Positions 42,931 to 53,401 of a stretch of 64,000 nucleotides of DNA are shown piece after piece. Position numbers and translations under genes: made by a program. Source of the DNA: Acridotheres tristis (taxonomy: Eukaryota > Chordata > Aves > Passeriformes > Sturnidae); the NCBI GenBank assembly GCA_037013685.1, contig CM072892.1, forward strand, positions 1,612,001 to 1,676,000. The letters run 5' to 3'. Numbering within the stretch: position 1 is the stretch's first letter; each line of letters starts with the position of its first letter. The notes below the pieces were generated by a model, which searched no databases, was not told the DNA's origin, and worked only from the letters and a program-made list of their open reading frames with translations.

Positions 42931-43445
42931 GGAATCCAGGGAATCCAGGGAATCCAGAGAATCCACGGAATCCAGGGAATTCAGGGAATCCAGGGAATCC
43001 AGAGAATCCAGGGAATCCAGGGAATTCAGGGAATCCAGGGAATCCAGGGAATTCAGGGAATCCAGAGAATCCAGAGAATCCAGGGAATCCAGGGAATCCA
43101 GAGAATCCAGGGAATTCAGGGAATCCAGGGAATCCAGGGAATCCAGGGAATCCAGAGAATCCAGGGAATCCAGGGAATCCAGGGAATCCAGGGAATCCAG
43201 GGAATCCAGAGAATCCAGGGAATTCAGGGAATCCAGGGAATCCAGAGAATCCAGGGAATCCAGGGAATCCAGAGAATCCAGGGAATCCAGGGAATTCAGG
43301 GAATCCAGGGAATCCAGGGAATCCAGAGAATCCAGGGAATTCAGGGAATTCAGGGAATCCAGGGAATCCAGGGAATCCAGGGAATCCAGGGAATTCAGGG
43401 CATCCAGGGAATCCAGGGAATCCAGGGAATCCAGAGAATCCAGGG
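42931..43445 (+). repeat. 9-bp minisatellite (GAATCCAGG)n, about 57 units
   Basis: Units GAATCCAGG with GAATTCAGG and GAATCCAGA variants. Because the period is a multiple of three, frames stay open across it on both strands: a 213-codon ESR-type frame (+, 42833-43474) and a 239-codon PGF-type collagen-like frame (-, 42737-43456). Both are by-products of the array. Confidence 0.97.
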
Positions 43446-43685
43446 ACGATGGACAAAGCTCATTTCTCTGCTGAAGGGAGGAAGCAAAGAGAGCCCGGCT
43501 GGGCTGGGGGTGTCACTGCCCCTGGGGACACCAGCAGCAGGTCCAGATCCCTCCAGAGGGATCCAGAGGGATCCAGAGGGATCCAGAGGGATGGAGGGTC
43601 TCTCCCACCTCATTCCCACATCTGTGGAAGCAGAAGAACCCATCAGAGAGGGAGGCATTTGGGGTGGATTCCCCAAATCCCATCA
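43446..43685. repeat. Short 10-bp array and unassigned flank
   Basis: ATCCAGAGGG repeats about four times at 43552-43592, right after the 9-bp array. It shares the ATCCAG core and may be its offshoot. Confidence 0.7.
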
Positions 43686-43745
43686 ATAGATCATGGGATG
43701 GGTTGGGTTGGAAGGGACCTTCAAGGCCATCCCATCCTGCTCCCC
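43686..43745 (-). mobile_element. Short CR1 3' end, inverted
   Basis: AGATCATGGGATGGGTTGGG then TTGGAAGGGACCTTCAAGG. Only the terminal 60 bp is kept. Confidence 0.7.
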
Positions 43746-44139
43746 TTTCCATGGGATTTCTGATTCCTGGGATGAAGGACTGACCCCCCCCAGCTGGCTC
43801 CAGCCTCCTTCCAGGGGGTCAGAGAGAGCAGGAAGGTGGGAGGGGATCCATAATTCAGGAATTTTTTGTGCTCAGGCCACTTCCAGCTGTGCCTTCCCAT
43901 CCAGACAATCCCTGACTCAAACCCTGCAGCCCCTTCTCATGGAAACTCGTGGGATTTACCCACCAAACATTCCCAAAATATTTATTCTTCCCAAATCTAA
44001 TTCCCACCTCGCCCTTCCAACGCCCACAGACTCTGCACCAGAGCAGTCCAACCACACAGAAATTCCCTGTTCCTCCAGGGAGATTCCCCTTCCTTTCCTC
44101 CGAGGTTTTCCTTCCTCCCACCCCACTGCCCAGCCCCTC
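43746..44139. other. Unassigned sequence
   Basis: Competing 100-150-codon frames on both strands; nothing recognised. Confidence 0.4.
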
Positions 44140-44574
44140 CCACCTCACTAATTAGGGATTTCACGTAATTATGTCCCTGTAGTTTCCTCCTGCACAATCC
44201 ACTCCCACCAGCATCTGAATTTTCATGCCTGAATCTCTTTTTTATGATCCGATTTTTTTTATTATTATCCCTCCTCTCCTACTGAATAAGAATTAAAGTG
44301 GAAGATCCTTCCCCAACTCCTTTTCCTCTCCTTTCCCAACATTCCCAAACACGAGGCTGCAGCTCTTTGCCCCCCACGAGCTGAAATTCCACTCAAGCCT
44401 TTCGTGCACCCAGATTTTCCCCAAATCCTGCCAGTTTTGCCATCCCAGCCGAACTTTTGGCAAATATTTGGAGAGCAGGTGACCACAAAGGTGACAACGT
44501 GTCCAGGCCTGGCTGTGACCCCCTCTGTGCCAGTGGCTCCATCAAGAGATTCCCAGTGGAAAAAAAAAAAAAGA
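44140..44574. other. Weak candidate conserved element plus unassigned sequence
   Basis: CACTAATTAGGGATTTCACG and TAATTATGTCCCTGTAG at 44145-44185 look enhancer-like. The rest is unassigned. Confidence 0.25.
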
Positions 44575-44840
44575 AATGCTGGAATTCTCTCCTTATGTAA
44601 CATCCCCCTCTCTTGCCAAATTAACCGTGCCTGCACTTTTGCTTGTCCTGACATTGTCTCCTAACAAGCTTCAAGTTTTAATCAGGGCAGGAGTTTTTCC
44701 CAATTGTTCCAGGCTTTTCCCCCTCCAGCTCCCTCGGAAGTTCAATCCAAGCATTCATGCAGTAAACAACTCCCTAAGCAGGTCAATGCACATTATCCAT
44801 CAATTAATTATTCCCGAGCTCTGCTGCAGTCGGATTGATT
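44575..44840. other. Candidate conserved non-coding element
   Basis: Single-copy block: CTTATGTAACATCCCCC, GCATTCATGCAGTAAACAAC, CAGGTCAATGCACATTATCC, ATCAATTAATTATTCCCGAG, GTCGGATTGATTCAATTCCC. Rich in homeodomain and FOX-like words. The frame across it has no protein character. Confidence 0.4.
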
Positions 44841-45019
44841 CAATTCCCTTCCCGATTTCTGGCTCCTTATTCCCATTTTTAGGCAAGGGAAGAGCTCCCA
44901 CCCTGCTGGCTGCCTCCAGGGAAACTCAGGAGCTCCGTTCCTGCCCTCCTTCCCTTGGCAATTCCAAGCTGCCTCATCCCAAGGGATCCATCGGGATGGG
45001 CCAGCAGCAATTTCCTGCT

Positions 45020-45130
45020 TATCCCTGCTGGGATAACCTGGGATAGTGGAAGGTGTCCCTGCCCTTGGATGAGGGGATGAGATGGATTTAAGGTCCCTTC
45101 CAAGCCAAACCATCCTGGAATTCCATGGTT
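45020..45130 (+). mobile_element. CR1 3'-end fragment
   Basis: CCTGGGATAGTGGAAGGTGT, CCCTGCCCTTGGATGAGG, TTTAAGGTCCCTTCCAAGCC, AAACCATCCTGGAATTCC. The GGGAT site is unexpanded in this copy. Confidence 0.8.
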
Positions 45131-45764
45131 TGGAAGAGCAGCTCCTTGGAAGGAAAAGCTGGAGGAGTAAAAAAGGTGAGGAAAGCAGCAGAACAGGTTT
45201 GTCTTTGTCCTTTCCTTTTCCAGGGAAAACCAGGATGGAATTTTCCTCTGCAGACAATTCCCTGCTCAGTGCAAATCCCATTTTCTGACACATCAAAACC
45301 TCTCATTTTTGGGAGCTTCAGGAGCCTCCGGAGAGCTCAGCTGGATCTGTCCCACGCTGGGAATTCCACCCGGGAGATAAAACGATCTCCCAAGGCTTTT
45401 CCAAGAGTCCTTTTCTGCAATTTGGCATTTCTGGAGCTCCAGGAGAGCTCCTGCTGGAGCTGCCCATCCTTGTGCCACTGCTCCCACCTTTCCCAGCTCC
45501 TCCTCCCAGGAATTCCAGCTCAGGGATCTCATCCTTGGATTCTGCTCCATCCTCATGACACCCACCCCGGCTGCTCTCCCAAATCCTCCAGGGAAAAGGA
45601 GTGGAGCGAGGGAGAAAAATCAACTAAGAATTCCCCAAAATCCTAGATTTCCATGTTTTAGGCAAGAATTCTTTTTCTGACCCACCCCAGGGCAGCACAC
45701 GGCTCAGTCATGAGCTAAAAGCACAAAAAAAAAAAAAAAAAAAAGTGTAAATCCAGAGCTAAAA
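45131..45764. other. Unassigned sequence
   Basis: A run at 45725-45744. A 173-codon frame (45125-45646) lacks recognisable domains. Confidence 0.4.
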
Positions 45765-46045
45765 CCGAGAGCAAACCACACTTAATTAGCCTCAAACCCT
45801 CAGCTTTTCCTTGTTTTTCATTTTTCCCTGTGCATTTTAATGCACGTTGATCCGCTGGTAAATTGGAAATGTTAACCCCGGGTCAAAAAAGCCCCGGGGT
45901 TCTGTGAAAATAATAAATAACAAAACTGTGAAGTGCATAAACAGCTCCCTGCAGGTGAGGACACACCAGGGGCTGCCACTATTTACTTTGGAAACAACAG
46001 CTCCCATTTCTCTCAGAAACCCTTGGTAACCTCCCCATAATCCAA
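45765..46045. other. Candidate conserved element with a palindrome and a hairpin
   Basis: Single-copy block with CACTTAATTAGCC, the inverted pair GTGCAT-TTTA-ATGCAC (45830-45845) and a GC-rich stem AACCCCGGG...CCCCGGGGTT (45874-45901, about 9 of 10 pairs, 8-nt loop). Also GTCAAAAAAGCC and ACTATTTACTTTGG. Strongly non-random for non-coding DNA; function unknown. Confidence 0.42.
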
Positions 46046-46180
46046 TTTTTTTTTATTAAAAAAAAAAAAAAAAAAAAAAGCAGGGGGGGAAAAAAAAAGA
46101 AAAAAAGCGGCGAATCTCTCACACGGGTCTCTTCATTTAACAGCAAACCCGGTTGTAGATCCACCAAAAAAAAAAAAAAT
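46046..46180. repeat. A-rich homopolymer cluster
   Basis: A runs at 46058-46079, 46090-46105 and 46166-46178, with short unique DNA between. Confidence 0.85.
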
Positions 46181-46269
46181 AAAATTGGCATTTCCATCCT
46201 GAATCATCTGTCTTGGGCACAGCCTGCAATCAAGGGGAAATTTGGGAGAGATTTCCTGGGTTAGATATT

Positions 46270-46600
46270 GCATTTAAAAACGTGTTCAAACCCTCTGGAA
46301 TCGTGATTGCAGGGAATAAAAAGCGAAGCAGTAATTGCTGGCCATTTGTTTTAATGTCTTCCCCTATCATATTTCTTCTCCTACTTTTCTCCCTCCTTCG
46401 GAAAACCACTTAAATATTCTTTTTTTTTTTTTTTTTAAGGACTGGAGGATTTTTTTTTTTTTTTTTTTAAAGGATTGAAAGGCGTTTCTTTTGTTGCACC
46501 ATCCGTCACTGATGGTTATCAAATGGAATTGGAAATGAATAAAAAGCAAAGAGCTCATCCTGGGAAGAATCCCAGGAAAATCTTTCTCCAAGGATCAGCC
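46270..46600. other. Weak candidate conserved element interrupted by T runs
   Basis: GCAGTAATTGCTGGCCATTT, GTTGCACCATCCGTCACTGA and GATGGTTATCAAATGG lie around T runs at 46421-46436 and 46451-46468. Confidence 0.28.
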
Positions 46601-46892
46601 CCCGACCTTGGGGCACGTTGAGATCCAGATGTGGCAAATCCAGCTGCTGACTCGGTGCCAAACGGGATAAAAAAACCTGAGTTGGCTCCTGGAGAATATT
46701 CCTGGTGTTCCAGTGGCTCGGTGGAATTCCAGCTCTGTTCTCGAGAATTTCTTGGGTGTTTTTTTGAACTCAGCTCGACACTCCAGGGCAGTTCAGGGGT
46801 GTGGAATGGTGGGTGGAGATCTGGGAAAATGCAGAATAAAGTGTGTGTCCCGCTGATCCTAAGGAAAAGAATTAAAAAAAAATAACTTTAAA
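46601..46892. other. Unassigned sequence
   Basis: Nothing recognised. Confidence 0.35.
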
Positions 46893-47165
46893 AATGGTTT
46901 GGAATGGAAAAAAATGTTGAAGATCATCCAGTTCCACCCCTGGAATTCACATCTTCCACTGTCCCAATGTCCCAACCTGGCCTTGGGCACTGCCAGGGAT
47001 CCAGGGGCAGCCACAGCAAATCTGGGAATTCTGTTCCAGGGTTTCCCCACCCGCCCAGGCAGGAATTCCTTCCCAATATCCCATCGAAACCGATTCTCTT
47101 TCCATTCCAAGTCCTTCCCCCTTGTCCTGTCACCTGTCAGGGACCCCAGGAGTCCCCTGGGCCAC
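46893..47165 (-). mobile_element. CR1 LINE 3' region, inverted
   Basis: AATGGTTTGGAATGGAAAAA, ATCATCCAGTTCCACCCC, GATCCAGGGGCAGCCACAGC, GGTTTCCCCACCCGCCC, CCTTCCCAATATCCCATCG, CCCTTGTCCTGTCACC in inverted order. Confidence 0.87.
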
Positions 47166-47909
47166 CAGCAGGGCCAGCCCAGAGCTCAGGATTCCAACCT
47201 TGGGCCTCACTTTCCTCGAGTGCCTCATTAAAATCATTTCTCTCCTCAAAATCCTGCTCTGAATCTGCTCCAAACAGGGAAATTTCTCGGTTTTTTTTTT
47301 TTTTTTTTGTTTGTTTTTTTGCCGACCCAAACAACAACAAAAAAAATACAAATAAAAATTTAAAATTCTTTCCATGAAGTTTCAGTTTCAAATTTGCTTT
47401 TCCTGCTTTACCCACTAAATCCCTGGGAAAAGCTTGAGGCTCACAAGTGTCTTCCCACTCTCCAGGTACATCTTTCCAGAGATATTTGCTGCTAAAAATC
47501 CCATTTTTTTCCCCTTTTCCCAGCATTTTCCGAGCCCCCAGGTTATTGAGCTGCAAAGGCCTGTCTCCACAATTTCTTTTTTTTTTTTTTTTGCAGAGTG
47601 GAAAGATGGGATAATGGAATGTTTGCAGTTGGAAAAGCCAAAATAAAAACTTTAAAGTCCTTGGAAATTTTAAAAATGGCTGCTAAAAGCAGCTGCCTTT
47701 GGAAACAATCCCTGATCCAGGGTAAAAGCTGAAGGGATTTCCATGAGCTGAGCTTTGGAATAAGGCTCAGCTCTCACCTGGATCCCAAAATTCACCCTCC
47801 CAGTGCTCAAAATTCCAATTTTTTTTATTGATTTCACTGGAATGCTCAGGGTTACAGGGCAGGTCACGACCCTGGGGTTGAAAACGTCAGGAAAATTCCA
47901 TGATGCAAA
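47166..47909. repeat. Unassigned sequence with T tracts
   Basis: T runs at 47291-47309 and 47577-47592. GGGATAATGGAATGTTTGCA at about 47608 may be a scrap of a CR1 3' end. No gene. Confidence 0.4.
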
Positions 47910-48055
47910 AATCATGGAATTGTTGAGGCTGGAAAAACCCTCCAAGATCAGAGTCCAACCATCCCCAGCCCTGCCAAGGGTGTCCCCCAAGTGCCACATC
48001 CACAGGGATTTTCAATCCCCTCCTGGGATGGGAATTCCCACCTCATCCAATGCTT
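47910..48055 (-). mobile_element. CR1 3'-end fragment, inverted, second subfamily
   Basis: AAATCATGGAATTGTTGAGG, CTGGAAAAACCCTCCAAGAT, GAGTCCAACCATCCCCAGCC, CCCCCAAGTGCCACATCCAC in order. Confidence 0.8.
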
Positions 48056-48129
48056 GATGATCATTCCAGGGAAGAAACCTGGAATTCACTGGGAGGGAAT
48101 TGTGGGGGGGGGGGGAAAAAGTGGAACTC

Positions 48130-48447
48130 AAAACACCAGAGGAGCTTTAGGTTTGATATTGGAAAAATATTTTCCTGGAATGGTTGTCCAGCCCTGGAAG
48201 AAGTGGAAATAAGGGACAGGGAATGGATTTCAGGGCCAGAGGGCAGGGATGGGTGGGATTTGGGGAATTGGGAATTCCTGGTTGGGATGGAATTCCCAGA
48301 TTTGCTGTGGCTGCCCCTGGATCCCTGGAATGTCCAAGGCCAGGTTGGACATTGGGGATTGGATCAAACTGGGATTGTTGGAGGTGTCCCTGCCAGGGAA
48401 AAGGGTGGAATGGGATTTCTCCCTTCCATCCCAAACCATTCCATGAT
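48130..48447 (+). mobile_element. CR1 LINE 3' region (possibly two joined pieces)
   Basis: GAGCTTTAGGTTTGATATTG then a jump at about 48205 to GGGACAGGGAATGGATTTCA, followed by CCAGATTTGCTGTGGCTGCC, GGCCAGGTTGGACATTGG, GGTGTCCCTGCCAGGG and tail AACCATTCCATGATTGC. The jump suggests a deletion or two insertions. Confidence 0.85.
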
Positions 48448-48585
48448 TGCAGAACCCCTCAGTGAGATACCAACAGCAAATCGAAGAAAAATCCCCAAAC
48501 CTCGCTCAATTTTCCATGGATTTCACCAGGAAGTTTTTCCTCCCTGAATGAATCAGCTCCTCACTGGCAGAACCTCCCGAGGTTC
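48448..48585 (+). repeat. Dispersed segment shared with 5707-5841
   Basis: TGAGATACCAACAGCAAATC, AATTTTCCATGGATTTCACC, AGGAAGTTTTTCCTCCCTGA and CACTGGCAGAACCTCCC match the partner in order. The telomere-like array starts about 12 bp later. Confidence 0.6.
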
Positions 48586-48596
48586 CCCATCCCTCC

Positions 48597-49175
48597 AAAA
48601 ACCCTAAAACCCTAAAACCCTAAAACCCTAAAACCCTAAAACCCTAAAACCCTAAAATCCTAAAATCCTAAAACCCTAAAACCCTAAAACCCTAAAATCC
48701 TAAAATCCTAAAATCCTAAAATCCTAAAACCCTAAAACCCTAAAATCCTACAATCCTACAATCCCAAAATCCTAAAATCCTAAAATCCTAAAACCCTAAA
48801 ACCCTAAAACCCTAAAACCCTAAAATCCTAAAACCCTAAAATCCTAAAATCCTAAAACCCTAAAACCCTAAAATCCTAAAACCCTAAAACCCTAAAACCC
48901 TAAAACCCTAAAATCCTAAAACCCTAAAATCCTACAATCCCAAAATCCTAAAACCCTAAAATCCTAAAACCCTAAAACCCTAAAACCCTAAAATCCTAAA
49001 ACCCTAAACCCTAAAACCCTAAACCCTAAAACCCTAAAACCCTAAAACCCTAAAATCCTAAAACCCTAAAATACTAAAATCCTAAAACCCTAAAACCCTA
49101 AAACCCTAAAATCCTAAAACCCTAAAACCCTAAAACCCTAAAACCCTAAAATCCTAAAATCCTAAAACCCTGAAA
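48597..49175 (+). repeat. (CCCTAAAA/TCCTAAAA)n telomere-like array, about 72 units
   Basis: An 8-bp period with CCCTAAAA and TCCTAAAA about evenly mixed, a few CCCTAAA units at 49008-49030, and rare TACAATCC units. The vertebrate telomere unit is CCCTAA, so this is a telomere-like 8-mer rather than a true interstitial telomere. Unique DNA on both sides argues against a chromosome end. Confidence 0.95.
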
Positions 49176-49194
49176 TCCCACATTCAGCATCCAG

Positions 49195-49500
49195 GCCTCT
49201 CCATGATAACTGGAATTTGTTTTCCAACAAGAAGATTTATGGGATGGCCAAGGGGGGCCACGCTCCCCAATCCTGTTGTGCATTAAGATCTGGAATTAGC
49301 AGCCTCTAATTCTATTTTAATTGCTTAAAATCATAATTATTGATGTCAGAGGCCTCCAAACATTACGAGGGAGAAGATTTCAGCTCAGGAGACAAAAGAG
49401 TGACAGGATTAATAATTCACTTGTCAAGGCCACGCTGGCTCTTAACAATTTCATGATTAAAAGCAGCTTTTGGATGCAGAATCAATTATTTTTATTTTAA
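49195..49500. other. Candidate conserved non-coding element, among the strongest
   Basis: Single-copy, homeodomain-rich: GGAATTAGCAGCCTCTAATT, TTTTAATTGCTTAAAATCAT, AATTATTGATGTCAGAGGCC, GGATTAATAATTCACTTGTC, AACAATTTCATGATTAAAAG. No repeats or coding frame. Composition and motif density match deeply conserved enhancers, though this needs alignment. Confidence 0.45.
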
Positions 49501-51357
49501 TTTATTTATTATTCTTTCCTGCATATTAAAAAAAAAAAATTAAATAATGTAGCAGGGTGGGATTGCTGGCAGCAGCCTGGTTCCTGGGAATTTTGGGGTC
49601 TGTTCATAGTGGAATCCCCAATAAACCCAATTTCTCAGCACCAGTTTTAGGAGAAATTTAAATTATTCCAGGCTGGAAAAAGCACAAGAAAAAAAAAAAA
49701 AAGACAAAAAGGGTTGCACAAATTGAGGGTTTTTAATAAGAAATTTGCCTGCAGATAGAATTTTTCCCATATCCATCAAGAATTTTTCTCCCATCTCTTT
49801 TTGTTCCCTGAGTCAATATTTTCCCTTTCAGGTTAATGGAGGAGCTCGGGGGACACAAGTTTGACATTTATAAATTTATAAAATTCATCATAAAATCTGC
49901 TGTAAAATCCGAATATGTGTTAAATATTAAAATATTAAAAATGCTAAAATCAAAATATGAATGCTCATTCCTAAATATTTATTCCTAAATATTTCTAAAA
50001 CCTGTTCGGTCTCACCAGATAAACACAAATGAAAATGGTGCAGGATAAATTCAAATAAAATCAAAGCTGGCTGGATTTCAGTGACTAAAATAAAACAGAG
50101 CACCAGGGCTTGGGAGAAAATTCCAGAAACAGAGGGAATCATGTGGGAATCTGGGAATAATATCCCTCAAAGTATCAAAAAATTCCCCCCAAATATGTTA
50201 AATTATCTGAAATTATCTGTACCCCACGTTCCTTTAATTCCCCATTCCTGTGGATTTCATTTTTTTTTCCTGCAGGATTCCTTGCTGGAATATCCTGGAT
50301 ATTCCTGGCAAAGTTTACAAACTTTGGAAAGTCCATTTAGTTTTAAATTAAAAACGGGAGATTTGTGAGCATCCATCAACGTCACAGCTTCCTAAAATAA
50401 TTTAAAATCAACTTTAAAATCAATGTTTAACTAAATTTAGGATTTTTCTCACCCCAGAAATAGAAAAGTGATGACACCCAGTTCCTTTTTTTGGGATTTC
50501 TCTTGCCTGGAAAATATTTCAGGTGGGATTTTGTGGTTTGAAAGGAACTGGGAAAGCTGCAGAATTCCCAAATCAATCAATTAATCCCATCCCTGTCCAA
50601 TCCCCCAGTGCAGATTTTCCTAAAGGTGAGGAAGGGGCACCAAGTGTAAAGTTTATTATTTGGATGGGGAAAAAAAAAAAAAAAATGAATTCCAGAAGGA
50701 AAAAAACATCAGGCATCTGGATTTGTTGGAATTAACATCCAAATTAACAGCAAATATCCCTGGGATGAAAATCAAATCCCCAAATTTCTTTGATGTGAAC
50801 TAAAAATTCCACATGCAGAGCTCTGAGGCTGAAAAGGGATTTTCAGGAGACGTTCATGTCAACCAGGAAAGAAAAAAAAAAACCAGAAAAAACAAAATTT
50901 CACTCAGTCTTAGGCTGCTAATCCCAGCCTACATTTTGACATCTCTTCCAAATAAAGCTCCAGCCCAAAAATCCTTCGAATTTCTGAGTTGAAATCATCA
51001 TTTTTTTTTGGAGCAGACAAGCAGCTCCGTTTTCTTTTCAGCAACTGAGAGCAAAAGCAGATTAAAAAAAAAAAAAAAAAAAAAAGAAGTTTATATTCAT
51101 CTTTGAGGTTGAATATTTAAGGCTCAGACTCTGCCTGTGCAAGTTTGGATATTCAGGATTTTTTTTTTTTTGGATGAAGTTGGAATCAATGGAGTCGGGT
51201 TTGTATCGGCTGGAAAGTCTCAATTTGCAAAATTTGTGGGAATTTTTTTGTCCTCAAGGAGTAAAATGTGGGTCTTGGAAAATCCAGAAAATCTGTGCTG
51301 GGAGTTTGGGGGTGCAGAAATCCTCTGGAAAGGCAAATTTTGGGGAGGAATTTGGGA
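49501..51357. other. AT-rich unassigned sequence, no gene supported
   Basis: A runs at 49529-49540, 49687-49701, 50670-50685, 51064-51085; T run at 51161-51171. At 49918-49995 AAATATTAAAATATTAAAAA and CCTAAATATTTATTCC repeat loosely. Frames under about 100 codons only. Confidence 0.45.
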
Positions 51358-51440
51358 TAATTGGGGGTGTCCTTTCTCATGGCAGGGCTGGAACGGGATG
51401 AGATTTAAGATCCTTCCCCCCTCCCAACCCATTCTGGAAT
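51358..51440 (+). mobile_element. CR1 3'-end fragment
   Basis: GGTGTCCTTTCTCATGGCAG, GGATGAGATTTAAGATCC, CCCAACCCATTCTGGAATTT: the terminal 80 bp of CR1 in sense orientation. Confidence 0.72.
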
Positions 51441-51466
51441 TTTGATTTATTCCCCAAAATGCCAAA

Positions 51467-51567
51467 ACACACCAAAAATTCCCCAAAAATTCCCCAAAAA
51501 TTCCCCAAAAATTCCCCAAAAATTCCCCAAAAATTCCCCAAAAATTCCCCAAAAATTCCCCAAAATT
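51467..51567 (+). repeat. 11-bp minisatellite (CCCCAAAAATT)n, about 9 copies
   Basis: Nearly perfect units followed directly by (CA)8 at about 51571-51586. Gives false frames (NSPKIPQKF / NFWGIFGEFLG). Confidence 0.96.
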
Positions 51568-51586
51568 CCTGCACACACACACACAC

Positions 51587-52149
51587 CAAAACCTGGAGTT
51601 ACCCACATCGAGACCAAAACCATAAAACTGAAATCACTCAAAAAAAAAAATCAATTTGAAATAGAAATATCTCACAATCACAACTCCAGACCTTGCTGAA
51701 ATGCAGGATTTTTTTTTTTTTCCCCAAATATTCTTTGATTATTCCTGGAAAATGTGGAATTCCAGCAGATTTGAGAGCTCCTTTCCTTCATTTTTTATTT
51801 TGAAAATTTGAAATTTTGAATTTCCCACCTCTAACACCCCGAGGCGTTCCCAGCAATATTTGCAATAAATAAACTCAGAGCTCAGCCTAAAGTCTTCATA
51901 TTAATAATATTATAATATTATTATCATTATATTTATATTAACATTAATAATATTAATAATAGTCTCAGAATTAATTTAAAGCTCAATCACACGTGAGTGA
52001 AAAATCCCAGAATTTTTCTCTTTCCAAGGAATTCTGGGATTTTTTTTTTCTTTTATTTATTAAATTATTAATAAATTATTAATTTCATTTATTAAACATC
52101 CAATTCCAGCTCTGCCTGAATCCTCATTTTACCAAATCCTGGGAATTTC
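51587..52149. repeat. AT-rich sequence with an ATT/TAA microsatellite
   Basis: 51895-51965 is a TAATAATATTA-type repeat; T run at 51710-51721; TTTATTAAATTATTAATAAA near 52055-52095. No gene. Confidence 0.6.
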
Positions 52150-52300
52150 TGTGGCTCCCGCTGATGGTTATTGGTGTTTAATTAATTAATAAAACCCAGG
52201 ATTGTTACAAAAGGCCCGGGATTAATTGGAGCAGCTCGTTAACTCAGAGCATAATGGGGGTTTTTGATTAAGGAAATGATTAAAATGCCATTTTTTTCCC
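52150..52300. other. Candidate conserved non-coding element
   Basis: GATGGTTATTGGTGTTTAAT, TAATTAATAAAACCCAGG, GGGATTAATTGGAGCAGC, TCGTTAACTCAGAGCATAAT and GATTAAGGAAATGATT in single-copy DNA. Confidence 0.37.
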
Positions 52301-53400
52301 TCAGGTCTTTCCTCATTGCAGGAAAAAATCGTGGAAAAGGAATCTTGGAGCACCACGTTGGTTTTTGGGGAACGATTCCACCATTTATTTTAATTTTTTA
52401 TTTTTAATTTTTTATTTTTTATTTTTGTGGTTGGTTAAAATCCCAGCCAGGGCCCATGTCCCACTTCCATCCGAATTTCCTCCCGTTCCAATCCCCAAAA
52501 ATTTCTTAATATTTTTCCAAACTGAATCCCGGAATTAAAGGTTGGGAAAACTCCAAGATTGTTGGGATGGAGCCCAACCATCCCCCAGCCCCACGTCCCC
52601 AAAATTCCAGAATAATCCATTTAATGAGGAAATTTGAGTGCGTGGATCTCCCTCTAAATATTTGAATTAGCACCAAACATTAAAACAATTTTCCATCCTA
52701 AAGGAAATGTTTCAGTTCAGTGATTTGAGAAAATTAAATTGGATTTTCTGGGGCAGCACAATCCCATCGCCCCCCAGGTTTATCTGGAATAATAAAATAG
52801 GTTTGGCTTTAACCAGGTTTAAATTCTGGAAGAATTTGGGGATTTTTTTTGGGAAGTGCTCATGGAATTTAGCAAAGCCTCCCTGTCTGAAGCTGGACAA
52901 GTTCGGGGGGTTTTTGTCTTTCTCCTTTTCTTCACTAGAAAAGAAACTAAAAAAAAAAAAATCAACTTTTAGCCTCCAAAACCCTTTTAAATCCATTGGA
53001 TGCATTTCCTGTGTGTCTCTACCATGGAATATTTTAAAAATCCATTCAGTCTCCAAGTGTTTCACCCTTTTTGCTGCTTTTTTTCCCAAAAAAAAGTGGA
53101 TTTTTGGGCATTCAAAACCACCAGGACTGATTTGAAAACGTCCAAAGGGTGTCTTTGATTTTTCTTGGATCAGGCCCAGCCCTGGATAAAATGGGAATAT
53201 TCCAAAGGTGAAAATCCAGAGCTCCACAATCCAATTTAACAGGTCGGATTTATATCCTATAAAATTCCCCATTTCCTCATTCCCAAGCTCCTCAATATTT
53301 TTGGGCTCCACTTGGACCAAATCTTTGTCATTTTAAATCATCGTGGGCCACAACTCCCTCCTCATGCCAAGGTCTTCTCCAACAAAAACAAAAAAAACCG
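52301..53400. other. Unassigned sequence with T-rich tract and possible CR1 scrap
   Basis: TTTTTTATT-type tract at 52390-52432. At 52537-52610, AGGTTGGGAAAACTCCAAGA and GAGCCCAACCATCCCCC resemble a worn inverted CR1 end. A minus-strand 202-codon frame (52712-53320) has no recognisable domain. Confidence 0.4.
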
Positions 53401-53401
53401 C

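Noticed and set aside
42737..43474. Collagen-like 239-codon minus frame and ESR-rich 213-codon plus frame
   Set aside because: Both exist only because a 9-bp array has a period divisible by three. There is no non-repeat protein sequence of substance and no splice or promoter context.
48597..49175. Interstitial telomere from chromosome fusion
   Set aside because: The unit is mainly 8 bp (CCCTAAAA/TCCTAAAA), not the vertebrate 6-bp CCCTAA, and flanks are ordinary unique DNA. A telomere-like minisatellite is the safer call.
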